From assembly GCF_004331345.1 (NCBI RefSeq), contig NZ_SJJZ01000005.1:558001-622000 (forward strand): a stretch of 64,000 nt of DNA, written 5' to 3'. Source of the DNA: Kribbella soli. Lineage in GTDB: Bacteria > Actinomycetota > Actinomycetes > Propionibacteriales > Kribbellaceae. The notes under the pieces were generated by a model. That model did not search any database. It saw only the letters and a list, made by a program, of their open reading frames with translations, and was not told where the DNA came from. The stretch's first letter is position 1. The number at the start of each line of letters is the position of its first letter. A program made the translations under genes and the position numbers. Shown here piece after piece: positions 9,953-19,216 of the stretch.

Positions 9953-12210
9953 TGCTGGATCGAGCAGAGCAGCGGCGCGGTCGTGCCGAAGAGGCCGACG
10001 CGCTGCTGCAGCTGCTGCTCGCAAAGGCTTGTGACGCCCTCGGTGTACCTACCGAGGGCGTCGCCCTGGTTGCGGTGGGCGGCTACGGGCGTGAGGAGCT
10101 GTCGCCGTACAGCGACCTCGACGTGATGCTCGTGCACGCCGAGGGGTACCCGCGGATCGATGAGCTGGCTGCTCAGATCTGGTACCCGCTGTGGGACTCG
10201 AGGACCAAGCTGGACCACAGCGTCCGCACACTGGCCGAGGCGCAGCAGGCCGCAGCAGCGGACGACCGCGTGGCCCTCGGGCTGCTGGACGCACGGCATG
10301 TCGCGGGAGACTCGCACCTGACCCTGCAACTGCGGTCGGTGCTGATGGCGGACTGGCGGCGTACGGCGCGGTCCCGAATGCCCGGACTGGCGCAGGCGTG
10401 CCGCGACCGGGCGTCCACGGTCGGAGAGCTCGCACACCTCGCGGAGCCCGACCTGAAGGAGGCGTACGGCGGCCTGCGCGATGCCGTCGTACTGCGCGCA
10501 TTGGTGGCGTCGTGGTTGGTTGACGTACCGCATCCTGTGCTGGAGCGCGCGCGGCGGGACCTGCTCGAGGTCCGCGACGCACTGCACGAGGTGGCTGGTC
10601 GCGCGACCGACCGGCTTGTTGCCGACCTGGCCGGTGAAGTGGCGGCTGGGCTCGGGATGTCGGGGCGGGACGAGTTGCTGCGGCACGTGTACGCGACGGG
10701 CCGGACGCTGGCGCACGTGTGTGACGTGTCCTGGCGGCGTGTCGAGAGCCTGATGACCAAGCCGCCGCGGTCCCGGCGTCGTCAGCGGAGCGGTGGGCCG
10801 TTGCTGCTCGCACTGGACGAGGGTGTGGGCCAGCACGAGGGCGAGGTCGTTCTGATGCCGGACGCACGTCCGGAGCGGGACCCTGTGCTCGGACTGCGTG
10901 CTGCTGCAGTTGCCGCGGACCGTGAGCTCGTGCTGTCACCTGCTGTCTGTGCGCGGCTGGCAGCGTCGGCTGCGGACCTGCCCGAGCCGTGGCCGGGGGA
11001 GGCGCGGCGGTTGCTGTGCGCCCTGCTCGGTGCGGGCAGCGGACTGCTTGAGGTGTGGGAGGCGCTGGATCAGGCCGGGTACATCTCCCGGATCCTGCCC
11101 GAGTGGGACGCCGTACGGTTCCGGCCGCCGCAGTCGGCGATCCACCGGTTCACCGTCGACCGGCACTTGCTCGAGACCTGTGTCGAAGCGTCCGCGATGG
11201 TGCGCGACGTACGGCGACCTGACCTGTTGCTGGTTGCTGCTCTGCTGCATGACCTGGGGAAGGCGCTCGACGGCGACCACAGCGTCACCGGTGCGGGGAT
11301 CGCGGCCCGGGTGGCGCGTCGCATCGGCTTCAGCGAGGCCGACGCAGACACCATCACCCTGCTGGTCCGTCAGCACCTCATGCTTGCGCAGGTCGCCACC
11401 CGGCGAGACCTGGAAGACCCGATGACCGTGGACATGGTCGTCGGCATCGTGCGCAGCACCGAAACGCTGGACCTGCTGGAGGCCCTGACGTACGCCGACG
11501 CGCGTGCAGCCGGCCCGGCTGCGTCGTCGCCGTGGCGGATGCGGCTGGTTGGAGAGCTCTGCCGCCGCGTGCGTGGTGAGCTCGCCGGCGGTGGCGAGGG
11601 CATGTGGACCGAGGCGCCGCCCGTTGCGGTGCCGGTGCTGCACCAGGTGGTTGGTGTGGGGCGGCTCGGCGTCACAGTGTCCGACCATCACGGCGACCTG
11701 CGAGTGAACGTCGCCGTACCCGATCAAGTAGGGACGCTGTCGACCGTTGCCGCCGTACTCGCGGTGGAGCGGCTGGCGGTGCGGTCCGCGGTCATCACGT
11801 CCGTTGACGGGCTGGGCATCTCGCAGTGGACCGTCGCTGGCTCACCTCCCGATCCGGTGCGTCTACGCGACCGGCTCGCGGTGGCGTTGCGTGACTCGAC
11901 TGACGTCGTACGGCGGTTGGCCGCAAGGGACTCGTCGCGCGCTCGTGTCGCGAGTCGCGTCGACCTGTTGCCGGACGCATCGGAAACAGCCACGGTGCTG
12001 CAGGTGCGCGCCCACGACCGTCCGGGCCTGCTGTACGACGTCACAGCGGCGATCGCCTCCACTGGTGCGGACATCCGCTCCGCACACGTCAGCACGCTCG
12101 GTGCGGAGTGTGTGGACGTCTTCTACCTCACCGACAGCCATGGCGCGCCACTCGAATCCGAGGACGCGCGGACGACCGCAAAGTCAGTCTTGGATCGACT
12201 GAGCTTCTAA
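9952..12210 (+). CDS. glnD: PII nucleotidyltransferase / (de)modifying enzyme GlnD
   Basis: A 752-residue bifunctional enzyme that modifies and demodifies Tyr51 of PII. Domains in order: nucleotidyltransferase with GGYGREELSPYSDLDVML at 43-60; the GlnD linker helices (RTLAEAQQAAAADDRVALGL); an HD phosphohydrolase with LLVAALLHDLGKALDGDH around 430; then two ACT domains, the last at about 680-750 (ATVLQVRAHDRPGLLYDVTA). Actinobacterial GlnD acts as an adenylyltransferase in studied species, a functional difference from E. coli uridylyltransferase. The GTG start overlaps the glnK stop by one base. The GlnR-like site upstream of amt should control it through the operon. Confidence 0.95.
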
Positions 12211-12220
12211 TCTCGGCTAT

Positions 12221-13285
12221 GTGGATGTTGTAGAGGCTCTGCAGCGACAAGCGACCGCCTGCGAGGACCTGGGGTCCCCGATGTACGCCGAGCTGCTCCG
12301 GCTGCTCGTGGACGACTACGAGGTCGGTGGGGTCTCGGTCGAGGTACTGGCCGGGTATGAGGGCCGTTCGTTCGGTGAGGCGATCGGACTGCGGTTGCTG
12401 GCTGCTGTGCACGGCATGGTTCTGTCCGGTACGGCGCCTGAGCTGGCGGCGTTCTACCCGAGTGTCGGCGGGACGTGGGATCCAGTGCTCGGCTGGGAGG
12501 CGTTCGAGCAGGTACTGCAGTCGCGGCTGGGAGAGGTGCGGTCACTACTGACGCAGCCGCCGCAAACGAACGAGGTAGGGCGGTCGGCTTCCCTGTACGG
12601 CGGACTGCTGCACCTGGTCGAGGCGGTGCCGCTGCCGGTGCGGCTGTTCGAGATCGGTGCCAGCGGCGGCCTGAACCTACGCGCCGATCGGTACCGGTAC
12701 GTGACGGACGGGGCGTCGTACGGGCCTGCTGACAGTCCGGTGGTGTTTGAGTCGGCGTGGTCCGGACAGGTGCCGTCGGTGGAGCTCCGGATCGCTGAGC
12801 GGGTGGGGTGCGACATCGCCCCGGTGAACCCGCTGACAGCGGACGGTGCGCTCACGCTGACGTCATACGTGTGGCCGGACATGGCTGATCGCCTGGAGCG
12901 GCTCCGTGGTGCGCTGAAGGTCGCGCGGGAGGTGCCGGCCGACGTACGACGGGAGGACGCTGTCTCGTTCCTGCGCGGGCTGGAGCTGTCGTCGGGGCAC
13001 GTGACTGTGGTGTGGCACTCGATCATGTGGCAGTACCTGCGCCGCCCGGACCGGGCCGCGATCGAGGCGCGCCTGGACGAGCTCGGCGCATCGGCCACCG
13101 CGTCCGCGCCACTGGCCCGTCTGCGGCTCGAGCCGCACCAGGTGATCGCCCACGGTCCCGGCGCGACCGGCTGGGAGTACCGCGTCGACCTGCAGACCTG
13201 GCCGGGCGGAGAGCGCCGGGACCTGGGTCGTGCCGAACCTCACGGACAGGGCCTGGTGTGGGGACCGGGGGAGACCTTGAAATGA
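12221..13285 (+). CDS. DUF2332 family protein
   Basis: A 354-residue protein that reads as DUF2332, a family of unknown function common in actinobacteria. Recognisable stretches are LFEIGASGGLNLRADRYRY (about residues 142-160), which resembles an S-adenosylmethionine-type Rossmann loop, and VTVVWHSIMWQYL (about 260-272). A methyltransferase-like fold is plausible but unproven. It begins with GTG ten bases after glnD, so it may be cotranscribed, with no obvious link to nitrogen control. It ends 36 bases before the convergent arginase-like gene, and its stop overlaps the ATG of a 15-codon open frame (13282-13329). Confidence 0.82.
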   Translation: MDVVEALQRQATACEDLGSPMYAELLRLLVDDYEVGGVSVEVLAGYEGRSFGEAIGLRLLAAVHGMVLSGTAPELAAFYPSVGGTWDPVLGWEAFEQVLQSRLGEVRSLLTQPPQTNEVGRSASLYGGLLHLVEAVPLPVRLFEIGASGGLNLRADRYRYVTDGASYGPADSPVVFESAWSGQVPSVELRIAERVGCDIAPVNPLTADGALTLTSYVWPDMADRLERLRGALKVAREVPADVRREDAVSFLRGLELSSGHVTVVWHSIMWQYLRRPDRAAIEARLDELGASATASAPLARLRLEPHQVIAHGPGATGWEYRVDLQTWPGGERRDLGRAEPHGQGLVWGPGETLK

Positions 13286-13321
13286 GCGACCGCACCGGCA
13301 ACGTCTATGTCCCGGTCTCGT

Positions 13322-14197
13322 TCAGCTGAGAGCGGCGACCAGTGTGTCGGTGAGTTCGGTGGCGTAAGTGCCGTCGGGGTCGAGGTCGGGGTCGAAGATG
13401 CCGATGTCGACCCCGACGCATTTCGGGGACGCGAGCAGTGGGCGGAGGAGTGTCCGCAGCTGGTCGTGGTCGATCCCGCCCGGGTCCGGGCTGTCGACGG
13501 CCGGCATGATCGCCGCGTCGAGGATGTCCACGTCCAGATGCACCCAGAACCCGGCCAGTACGTCCAGGTGCTTCAACGTTCCTTGGGCAGCCGCGTTCGG
13601 GTCGTCCGCGATCTTCGACGCCGGCCAGACCGGGATCCTGGCCTTCTCGACATCGCCGACGTACTCGTCGTCCGCCCGGATCCCGAGCAGCACCGCGTCG
13701 GTGTCGCGCGTGTACGGCCCCCGTCCCTCGAGATCGGTCAGGTCCGCCTGGCCCCGGCCGGTGACCAACGCCAGCGCCTCACCGCCCGCGGCCCCGACGT
13801 ACGGCGAGTTGTCGACGGTCCGGAAATCCGAGTGGCCGTCGAGGTACACCACGCCGTAGCGCCCGAGCCGCTTCAACGCCAACGCCGGCCCGAGCAGGTT
13901 GCTGCACTCACCACCCAGCAACACCACGAACTTCCCCTCCTCGACGAACCCGGCCACCCGATCCGCCAGTTGCAGCGTGTACGACGCCATGCCTGCCGCG
14001 TTGAACACGCCGTCCCCGGGCTTCCAGTCGTGCATGTCGTACCGCGGCGGCGTCACGCATCCACCGTCCTCCGCCCCGATCCGCCCCACGAACCCCCGGT
14101 CCCGCACCGCCCCCGCCAACTTGTAACACCCCGGCACCACACCCGCACTGGGCGCCCGCAACCCCAAATTAGAAGGACCGTCCACGACAACCCGCAC
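13322..14197 (-). CDS. arginase/agmatinase-fold ureohydrolase
   Basis: A 291-residue enzyme of the arginase superfamily, binuclear-manganese hydrolases of guanidino compounds. Metal-binding motifs are present in altered form: GGECSNLLG in place of GGDHS (residue Cys where His is usual), YLDGHSDF for the DAHxD box, and HLDVDILDAAIMPAVDSP for the DxDxxDP box. The substitutions, notably Cys in the first box, make the true substrate uncertain; formiminoglutamate, agmatine and arginine are all possible. GTG start with AGGAG seven bases upstream. A nested palindrome at 14207-14236 lies in its promoter region. Confidence 0.82.
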   Translation of the reverse strand: MRVVVDGPSNLGLRAPSAGVVPGCYKLAGAVRDRGFVGRIGAEDGGCVTPPRYDMHDWKPGDGVFNAAGMASYTLQLADRVAGFVEEGKFVVLLGGECSNLLGPALALKRLGRYGVVYLDGHSDFRTVDNSPYVGAAGGEALALVTGRGQADLTDLEGRGPYTRDTDAVLLGIRADDEYVGDVEKARIPVWPASKIADDPNAAAQGTLKHLDVLAGFWVHLDVDILDAAIMPAVDSPDPGGIDHDQLRTLLRPLLASPKCVGVDIGIFDPDLDPDGTYATELTDTLVAALS

Positions 14198-14206
14198 CCG
14201 AGTCTC

Positions 14207-14236
14207 CTAACCGGTAAGCCTTACAAGATTGGTTAG
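14207..14236. promoter_or_regulatory. nested palindrome upstream of the arginase-like gene
   Basis: CTAACC (14207-14212) and GGTTAG (14231-14236) flank a second palindrome GTAAG-C-CTTAC (14214-14224). It is 10 bases upstream of the GTG start on the minus strand and could be an operator over the promoter, or the terminator of the upstream unknown genes. Confidence 0.4.
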
Positions 14237-14270
14237 ATCCTCGATCCTCCATCCCCACCTGTCAACCAGC

Positions 14271-15284
14271 TCACCTGCGCGGCGCTTCACCAGTACCGCG
14301 CGACCGCACCGTCGCAGTCCCACGGTCTACAGCCGCCCGCGAACCGTCCCCCAACGAGGGCCGATGCCCGGGCGCTCCGGCAGCCGGCGCAACACCACTC
14401 AAGAACCGCGCCGCCGGCACCTCCGACGGCTTGCTGTCTCGCACGGGCGCCTTGCTCTCTCGTACGGGCGTCGGCTCCACAACCTGCTGCCGTACGCCGT
14501 CCGCCGCGGGTTCCTGTGCCGTGTGCTGGAACCTCTGCCGGATCTCGTCAACCTTCGAGTTGAGCGCCTGCCCGATCTCCTCCGCCACCTGCCGCCCAGC
14601 CTCAGGCGACCGCCGCGCCAACTCCTCCCACCGCGGATGCAGCATCGCCCCGATCAACTCCCCGCGAACCGCCCGCCGATCCGCACCCTCCGCAGGCACC
14701 ACATCCTCGAGCCGATTCCGCACCACCCCCTCAGCCAACCGATCGAAGTGCAGAGCCGCCGGCCCTTGGCTCAGACGGTTGATCAGATCGCGCCTGTCGA
14801 CACGTGGACCGGCGGCCTGCGCGATCAGGTTGGTCGTCGCCGCGCGCGAACCGGTGTGCTGCTGCTCGTCGAAGACCAGCCCCTCGTAGCCCGCCAGCTC
14901 GCTGAAAGTGGTGAAGTCGTTGGCGGCGCGGACTGCCGCAAACCCGTCGGCGATGCCCAGGGAATGATTGGTCCGAACTGCGTTCGCCTCGTGAGGTGCG
15001 TCCAGGTCCATCCCGGCCTGTGTAGCGCGGTGCAGGACCGTCGCCAGCGCGTGGGCCTGCCGCCGGTGATCCGGCGTCTGGGACAGGCCCTCACGCAGGA
15101 TCGGCTCGTGGACTCCGATCGCACCGGTCCGTTGATCGAAGCCACCGAGCCCGCTCGTCGCATACAGCTCACCGTTCCAGCGGTCGATCCCCGTCGGGCG
15201 GAGACGCCGCGCGACGTCGTACAACCGGGCGAACTCCCGGTACGTCGCCGAGTCCTGGGGGACTCGTTGGGCGGACTCAGCCAT
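14271..15284 (-). CDS. uncharacterised protein, possible degenerate zincin-like
   Basis: A 337-residue soluble protein that I do not recognise with confidence. Residues 1-240 are compact (GIDRWNGELYATSGLGGFDQ, then AHALATVLHRATQAGMDLDA); the last 90 or so residues are Arg/Pro/Ala-rich and probably disordered. The HALATVLHRATQ stretch sits where some actinobacterial toxin-associated zincin-like domains carry an HExxH helix, but the Glu and second His are missing, so it would be inactive as a metallopeptidase. This comparison is from memory and weak. Its ATG overlaps the end of the preceding gene (15277-15726) by eight bases, so the pair is translated together. Confidence 0.5.
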   Translation of the reverse strand: MAESAQRVPQDSATYREFARLYDVARRLRPTGIDRWNGELYATSGLGGFDQRTGAIGVHEPILREGLSQTPDHRRQAHALATVLHRATQAGMDLDAPHEANAVRTNHSLGIADGFAAVRAANDFTTFSELAGYEGLVFDEQQHTGSRAATTNLIAQAAGPRVDRRDLINRLSQGPAALHFDRLAEGVVRNRLEDVVPAEGADRRAVRGELIGAMLHPRWEELARRSPEAGRQVAEEIGQALNSKVDEIRQRFQHTAQEPAADGVRQQVVEPTPVRESKAPVRDSKPSEVPAARFLSGVAPAAGAPGHRPSLGDGSRAAVDRGTATVRSRGTGEAPRR

Positions 15285-15726
15285 CGGTCGACGGGAACGG
15301 CTCGTCGGTCAGCGGGAACGGTGGGTCGCGGAGGAAGCCCTCGAGCGACTCGAGGTCTTGGGTCATGGCCCGGATGTCGTCCTGCTCGTCCCGGGGTGCG
15401 CGCTCGGCGATCTCCCAGATCTGCCGGCGTGCGTCCGCCAGCATCGTGATCTGCTCCTCGGTGGTACCGGTGGGCGGGTACGCGACGGCGTGGATGCGGT
15501 CAGCCTCGTGGTACAGCTCGCTCCACTCACGGGGCGGCGCCGGAGGTTCACCGAGGCGTGCGATGACGCGAGCGGTCCAGTTGCGGTCCTCCTCCGAGGC
15601 GTCGGCGGGTACGAGCGCCCGCAACTTCTCCTGCTCCGCCGCGACGTCCGTCGGGTGTACGTCGTCGCGCACCCGATCGCGGGCACGCCCGAACGCGTCG
15701 TTGAAAGCGGGGATGTCGAGGGGCAT
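15277..15726 (-). CDS. uncharacterised acidic helical protein
   Basis: A 149-residue protein rich in Glu, Asp and Arg, predicted mostly helical (ARDRVRDDVHPTDVAAEQEK, then ADARRQIWEIAERAPRDEQD), without signal peptide or membrane segment. No family recognised. It is the first gene of a two-gene unit with the 337-residue unknown protein. The pairing of a small acidic protein with a larger unknown resembles chaperone-substrate or immunity-toxin pairs, but nothing in the sequence confirms that. Confidence 0.55.
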   Translation of the reverse strand: MPLDIPAFNDAFGRARDRVRDDVHPTDVAAEQEKLRALVPADASEEDRNWTARVIARLGEPPAPPREWSELYHEADRIHAVAYPPTGTTEEQITMLADARRQIWEIAERAPRDEQDDIRAMTQDLESLEGFLRDPPFPLTDEPFPSTDG

Positions 15727-15794
15727 CTCTCGGCTCCTTGGGGGACGGTGGGGATGGGAGCACGGTAGCGAGAAAGAGGACTGTGCCGGTGGAG

Positions 15795-15803
15795 TTATCC
15801 ACA
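15795..15803 (+). promoter_or_regulatory. consensus DnaA box
   Basis: TTATCCACA, an exact match to the classical DnaA box, between the two-gene unknown operon and ffh. It is solitary, so not an origin; it could influence ffh transcription. Confidence 0.4.
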
Positions 15804-15861
15804 GGTTGGGGGGCCGGTAGACTCGGGGAGTTCATCGCTTCGAGGAAACGGACTGTTTCTC

Positions 15862-17418
15862 GTGTTCGACACGCTTTCCGATCGGCTCTCCACCGCGTTC
15901 AAGACTCTGCGGGGCAAGGGCAAGCTGACCGACGCCGACATCGACGCGACCGCCCGGGAGATCCGGGTCGCGTTGCTGGAGGCCGATGTCGCGCTGCCCG
16001 TCGTGCGGGAGTTCATCGCGGCGGTCAAGGAACGTGCCGCCGGGGCAGACGTGCGCGGCGGGCTGAACCCGGCGCAGCAGGTCATCAAGATCGTCAACGA
16101 GGAACTGGTCAACATCCTCGGCGGTGAGACCCGCGAGCTGCGGATGTCGAAGCGGCCGCCGACGGTGATCATGCTCGCCGGTCTGCAGGGTGCCGGTAAG
16201 ACCACCCTGGCCGGCAAGCTCGCCAAGTGGCTGAAGGAGACCCAGCACCAGACCCCGATGCTGGTCGCCGCCGACCTCCAGCGCCCGAACGCGGTCACCC
16301 AGCTGCAGGTGGTCGGTGAGCGCGCCGGCGTACCGGTGTTCGCGCCCGAGCCGGGTAACGGCGTCGGCGACCCGGTCGAGGTCGCCCGGAAGGCGATGGA
16401 CGAGGCGCGCACCAAGCAGCACAGCGTGGTCATCGTCGACACCGCCGGCCGGTTGGGTGTCGACGAAGTGCTGATGAAGCAGGCCGCCGACATCCGCGAC
16501 GCGGTCAGCCCGGACGAGATCCTGTTCGTCGTCGACGCGATGATCGGCCAGGACGCGGTCACCACCGCGCAGGCCTTCCTGGACGGCGTCGGGTTCGACG
16601 GTGTCGTGCTGTCGAAGCTGGACGGTGACGCCCGTGGTGGTGCCGCGCTGTCGATCGCGCAGGTCACCGGCCGCCAGGTGATGTTCGCCAGCAACGGCGA
16701 GAAGCTCGAGGACTTCGACGTCTTCCACCCCGACCGGATGGCGTCGCGCATCCTCGGCATGGGCGACGTGATGAGCCTGATCGAGCAGGCCGAGCGCTCC
16801 TTCGACGCGGAGGAGGCCGCCAAGACCGCGGCCAAGCTGCAGAAGAAGGGTGGCAAGGACTTCACCCTGGACGACTTCCTCGCCCAGATGCAGTCGGTCC
16901 GGAAGATGGGCCCGCTGACCAAGATCTTCGGCATGCTGCCGGGCGCGAACCAGTTCAAGGACCAGCTGGAGAACTTCGACGAGCGCGAGATCGACCGGAT
17001 CGAGGCGGTCATCCACTCGATGACGCCGGCCGAGCGGAACGACCCGAACATCATCAACGGCTCCCGCCGGGCCCGGATCGCGAAGGGTTCCGGGACCGAG
17101 GTGGCGACCGTCAGCGGCCTGGTCGAGCGGTTCTTCGAGGCCCGCAAAATGATGTCCGCGATGGCGTCCGGCAAGGGGATGCCGGGAATGCCCGGGATGC
17201 CGGGGATGCCGGGCATGGGGGCCGGCGGCCGGAAGGCCAAGCAGCAGCAGAAGAAGGGCAAGAAACGCGGCTCCGGCAACCCCGCCAAGCGGGCGAACCA
17301 GGGCAACCAGCAGCCGCAGGCCCCACAGCCGGGTCAGCTGCCGGCCGCGTTCGGCGGGCAGGACGGCGGCGACTTCGAGCTGCCGGACGACCTGAAGAAG
17401 ATGCTCGGCGGCAACTGA
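15862..17418 (+). CDS. ffh: signal recognition particle protein Ffh
   Basis: A 518-residue SRP GTPase that binds signal peptides and SRP RNA. The N domain opens with MFDTLSDRLSTAFKTLRGKG; the G domain has GLQGAGKTTLAGKLAKWL from residue 107, a DTAGR box and SKLDGDARGGA. The methionine-rich M domain follows, with a run of four Met-Pro-Gly triplets (about residues 439-452, MPGMPGMPGMPG), and a basic, Gln-rich tail. The start is GTG; the reading frame upstream has no better site. It pairs functionally with FtsY at 224. Ffh normally lies just upstream of the rpsP cluster; here 18 kb of accessory genes separate them. Confidence 0.96.
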   Translation: MFDTLSDRLSTAFKTLRGKGKLTDADIDATAREIRVALLEADVALPVVREFIAAVKERAAGADVRGGLNPAQQVIKIVNEELVNILGGETRELRMSKRPPTVIMLAGLQGAGKTTLAGKLAKWLKETQHQTPMLVAADLQRPNAVTQLQVVGERAGVPVFAPEPGNGVGDPVEVARKAMDEARTKQHSVVIVDTAGRLGVDEVLMKQAADIRDAVSPDEILFVVDAMIGQDAVTTAQAFLDGVGFDGVVLSKLDGDARGGAALSIAQVTGRQVMFASNGEKLEDFDVFHPDRMASRILGMGDVMSLIEQAERSFDAEEAAKTAAKLQKKGGKDFTLDDFLAQMQSVRKMGPLTKIFGMLPGANQFKDQLENFDEREIDRIEAVIHSMTPAERNDPNIINGSRRARIAKGSGTEVATVSGLVERFFEARKMMSAMASGKGMPGMPGMPGMPGMGAGGRKAKQQQKKGKKRGSGNPAKRANQGNQQPQAPQPGQLPAAFGGQDGGDFELPDDLKKMLGGN

Positions 17419-17478
17419 ACCTTTCCCGAAAGGGCAGACCCGTGTCGGCCGAACGGATGGCGAAATTGTCATCCGTTC
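17419..17478 (+). terminator. two hairpins downstream of ffh
   Basis: CCTTT-CCCG-AAAGG (17420-17433 region) follows the ffh stop immediately, and a 9-bp perfect stem GAACGGATG (17451-17459) / CATCCGTTC (17470-17478) with a 10-base loop comes next. Together they probably end the ffh transcript. The remaining 200 bases to the next gene contain no recognised element but could be a structured leader. Confidence 0.55.
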
Positions 17479-17678
17479 ACCCGGCGCGCCCGGTGCTGCC
17501 TGCGGCCTACCGTGGTCAGGCGTGGGGGAGTGAATATCCGGGGGCGAATACCTGAACTTGCCTGTTCGGTACTCGGTCACGGCGCACCGGCTCCGGTTGT
17601 AGCCGACCTTCCGGGGGCTAAGATCATCCCTACGCCCGAGTGACACACCAATTGCGGAATGCGTCGAGGACGGTTCGG

Positions 17679-19031
17679 ATGAGGCAGCAGTTCAAGAACC
17701 TGGACACTTGGCGGGGAAAACTGACCGCTACCTGGGTCTGCCTGGCTCCGCCCACCGCCATGGTCGCCGTGTTCGTGGTCGGCGGAGTCACCTCGAACAC
17801 GTTCATCGTCGACGCGCATGCGCTGGCCGCCCCGCGGCAGGACGCGGTGTTCGACGACCTGGCTGACGACGTACCGAACCAGCCGGGTGTCGACGGCAGC
17901 CTGCCGACGCAGGAGAAGTCCACGGTCCAGGTCCCGATCACCGGTACGACGGACGGCACCGTGAAGCCGATCCCCGGCGTGTTCGGGGACACTTCGGGGA
18001 TCCCGGGCACCGTGCTGGCGGCGTACCAGAAGGCTGCGCGCGACCTCGCGATGTCGATGCCGGGCTGTCACATCACGTGGCCGCTGCTGGCCGGGATCGG
18101 CAAGGTCGAGTCCGGGCACGCGAGCGGCGGCAAGGTCGACGCGAACGGCAACACCCGCGGCAAGATCCTCGGCCCGGTCCTCGACGGCGGCCCCGGGATG
18201 GCGGCGATCGCCGACACCGACCAGGGCGTGTACGACGGGAACACGACGTGGGACCGTGCCGTCGGGCCGATGCAGTTCGTGCCGGGCACCTGGAACGCGT
18301 TCGGTGCCGACGGGAACGGTGACGGGCTCAAGGACCCGCACAACGTGTTCGACGCGTCGCGGGCGGCCGGCGACTACCTCTGCTCCGGCGGCGCGAACCT
18401 GGCGGATCCGCAGGGTCTGGTCCAGGCGGTGCTGCGCTACAACCACTCGATGGACTACGTGTCAACCGTGCTGCGGTGGATGCAGACCTACAGCAAGGAC
18501 ACCGTGACGATCCCGGACAAGCCGGGAATCATCGACACACCGGACGACGACGGCAACAACGACGAGCGGGATTCGACCCGTACGACGACGTCGCCGTCGA
18601 CCACCGCGCCGACAACGGCGCCCACGACGGTCCCGACCACCGTGCCCACCACGGCGCCGGCGACCACGCGGCCGACGACCGTCCCGACGTCACCTCGCCC
18701 GAGCGCGACCGGTTCGACGACGGCGACCCCGTCCGTGACCAACAGCCCCGGCACGACGAACCCGACGACGAAGCCGACCAGGCCGCCGCTGAGCCCGCCG
18801 CCGTCGACACCGACCACGACACCGACGACGACCACGCCGACGACCACGCCGACGCCGACGCCGACTCCGACCGACCCGACCTGCACGCCGACGGCGACCC
18901 CGACCGGGACGCCGACGACCACGCCGACGGTGACGCCCACGCCGACCCCGAGCCCGTGCAGCTCCACCGCCCCGGAATCGAACCCGAGCGAGCCGGCCTC
19001 CAGCCCGAGCGACGCCCCGGCCGCCGGCTGA
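17679..19031 (+). CDS. secreted lytic transglycosylase (MltB-like) with PT-rich tail
   Basis: A 450-residue exported murein hydrolase. A hydrophobic segment near residues 18-45 acts as signal peptide or anchor (LAPPTAMVAVFVVGGVT). The catalytic domain spans about 100-280: the catalytic Glu is E144 in GKVESGHASGG, followed by RAVGPMQFVPGTWNAFGADG and RAAGDYLCSGGANL, all hallmarks of MltB-type enzymes. From about residue 300 the protein is a Thr/Pro-rich linker typical of surface proteins crossing thick cell walls. ATG 17679 is chosen for its GAGGA eight bases upstream; a GTG at 17640 is in frame. The next gene is a paralogue. Confidence 0.9.
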   Translation: MRQQFKNLDTWRGKLTATWVCLAPPTAMVAVFVVGGVTSNTFIVDAHALAAPRQDAVFDDLADDVPNQPGVDGSLPTQEKSTVQVPITGTTDGTVKPIPGVFGDTSGIPGTVLAAYQKAARDLAMSMPGCHITWPLLAGIGKVESGHASGGKVDANGNTRGKILGPVLDGGPGMAAIADTDQGVYDGNTTWDRAVGPMQFVPGTWNAFGADGNGDGLKDPHNVFDASRAAGDYLCSGGANLADPQGLVQAVLRYNHSMDYVSTVLRWMQTYSKDTVTIPDKPGIIDTPDDDGNNDERDSTRTTTSPSTTAPTTAPTTVPTTVPTTAPATTRPTTVPTSPRPSATGSTTATPSVTNSPGTTNPTTKPTRPPLSPPPSTPTTTPTTTTPTTTPTPTPTPTDPTCTPTATPTGTPTTTPTVTPTPTPSPCSSTAPESNPSEPASSPSDAPAAG

Positions 19032-19161
19032 ACCCCGCCTGCCGGCTAAGGCCCGACTGGGATCGGCCCGAGCGATTGGTGTCCGGTCGTTGACGTTCGG
19101 TAGTGTGAGGTAGCGGCGATCGTTACCTCGGTGCCGGTTTTCCGAGGGGTTTCTGGGCGGC

Positions 19162-19190
19162 GTAACTTTGCGTCGTCTTGATGTAACTTT
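19162..19190 (+). repeat. GTAACTTT direct repeat upstream of second lytic transglycosylase
   Basis: GTAACTTT occurs at 19162-19169 and 19183-19190, 21 bases apart, which is two turns of the helix, so both copies lie on one face. It is 27 bases upstream of the ATG at 19217 and may be an activator site or part of the promoter. A GAGGTA/TACCTC hairpin (19107-19129) precedes it. Confidence 0.4.
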
Positions 19191-19216
19191 CTGGCGCGTG
19201 GTTCGTTGAAGGGGCT

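Noticed and set aside
18488-18967. Gly/Val repeat open frame on the minus strand (159 codons)
   Set aside because: Mirror of the Thr/Pro-rich tail repeats; the same effect is seen opposite the second transglycosylase at 20035-20553.
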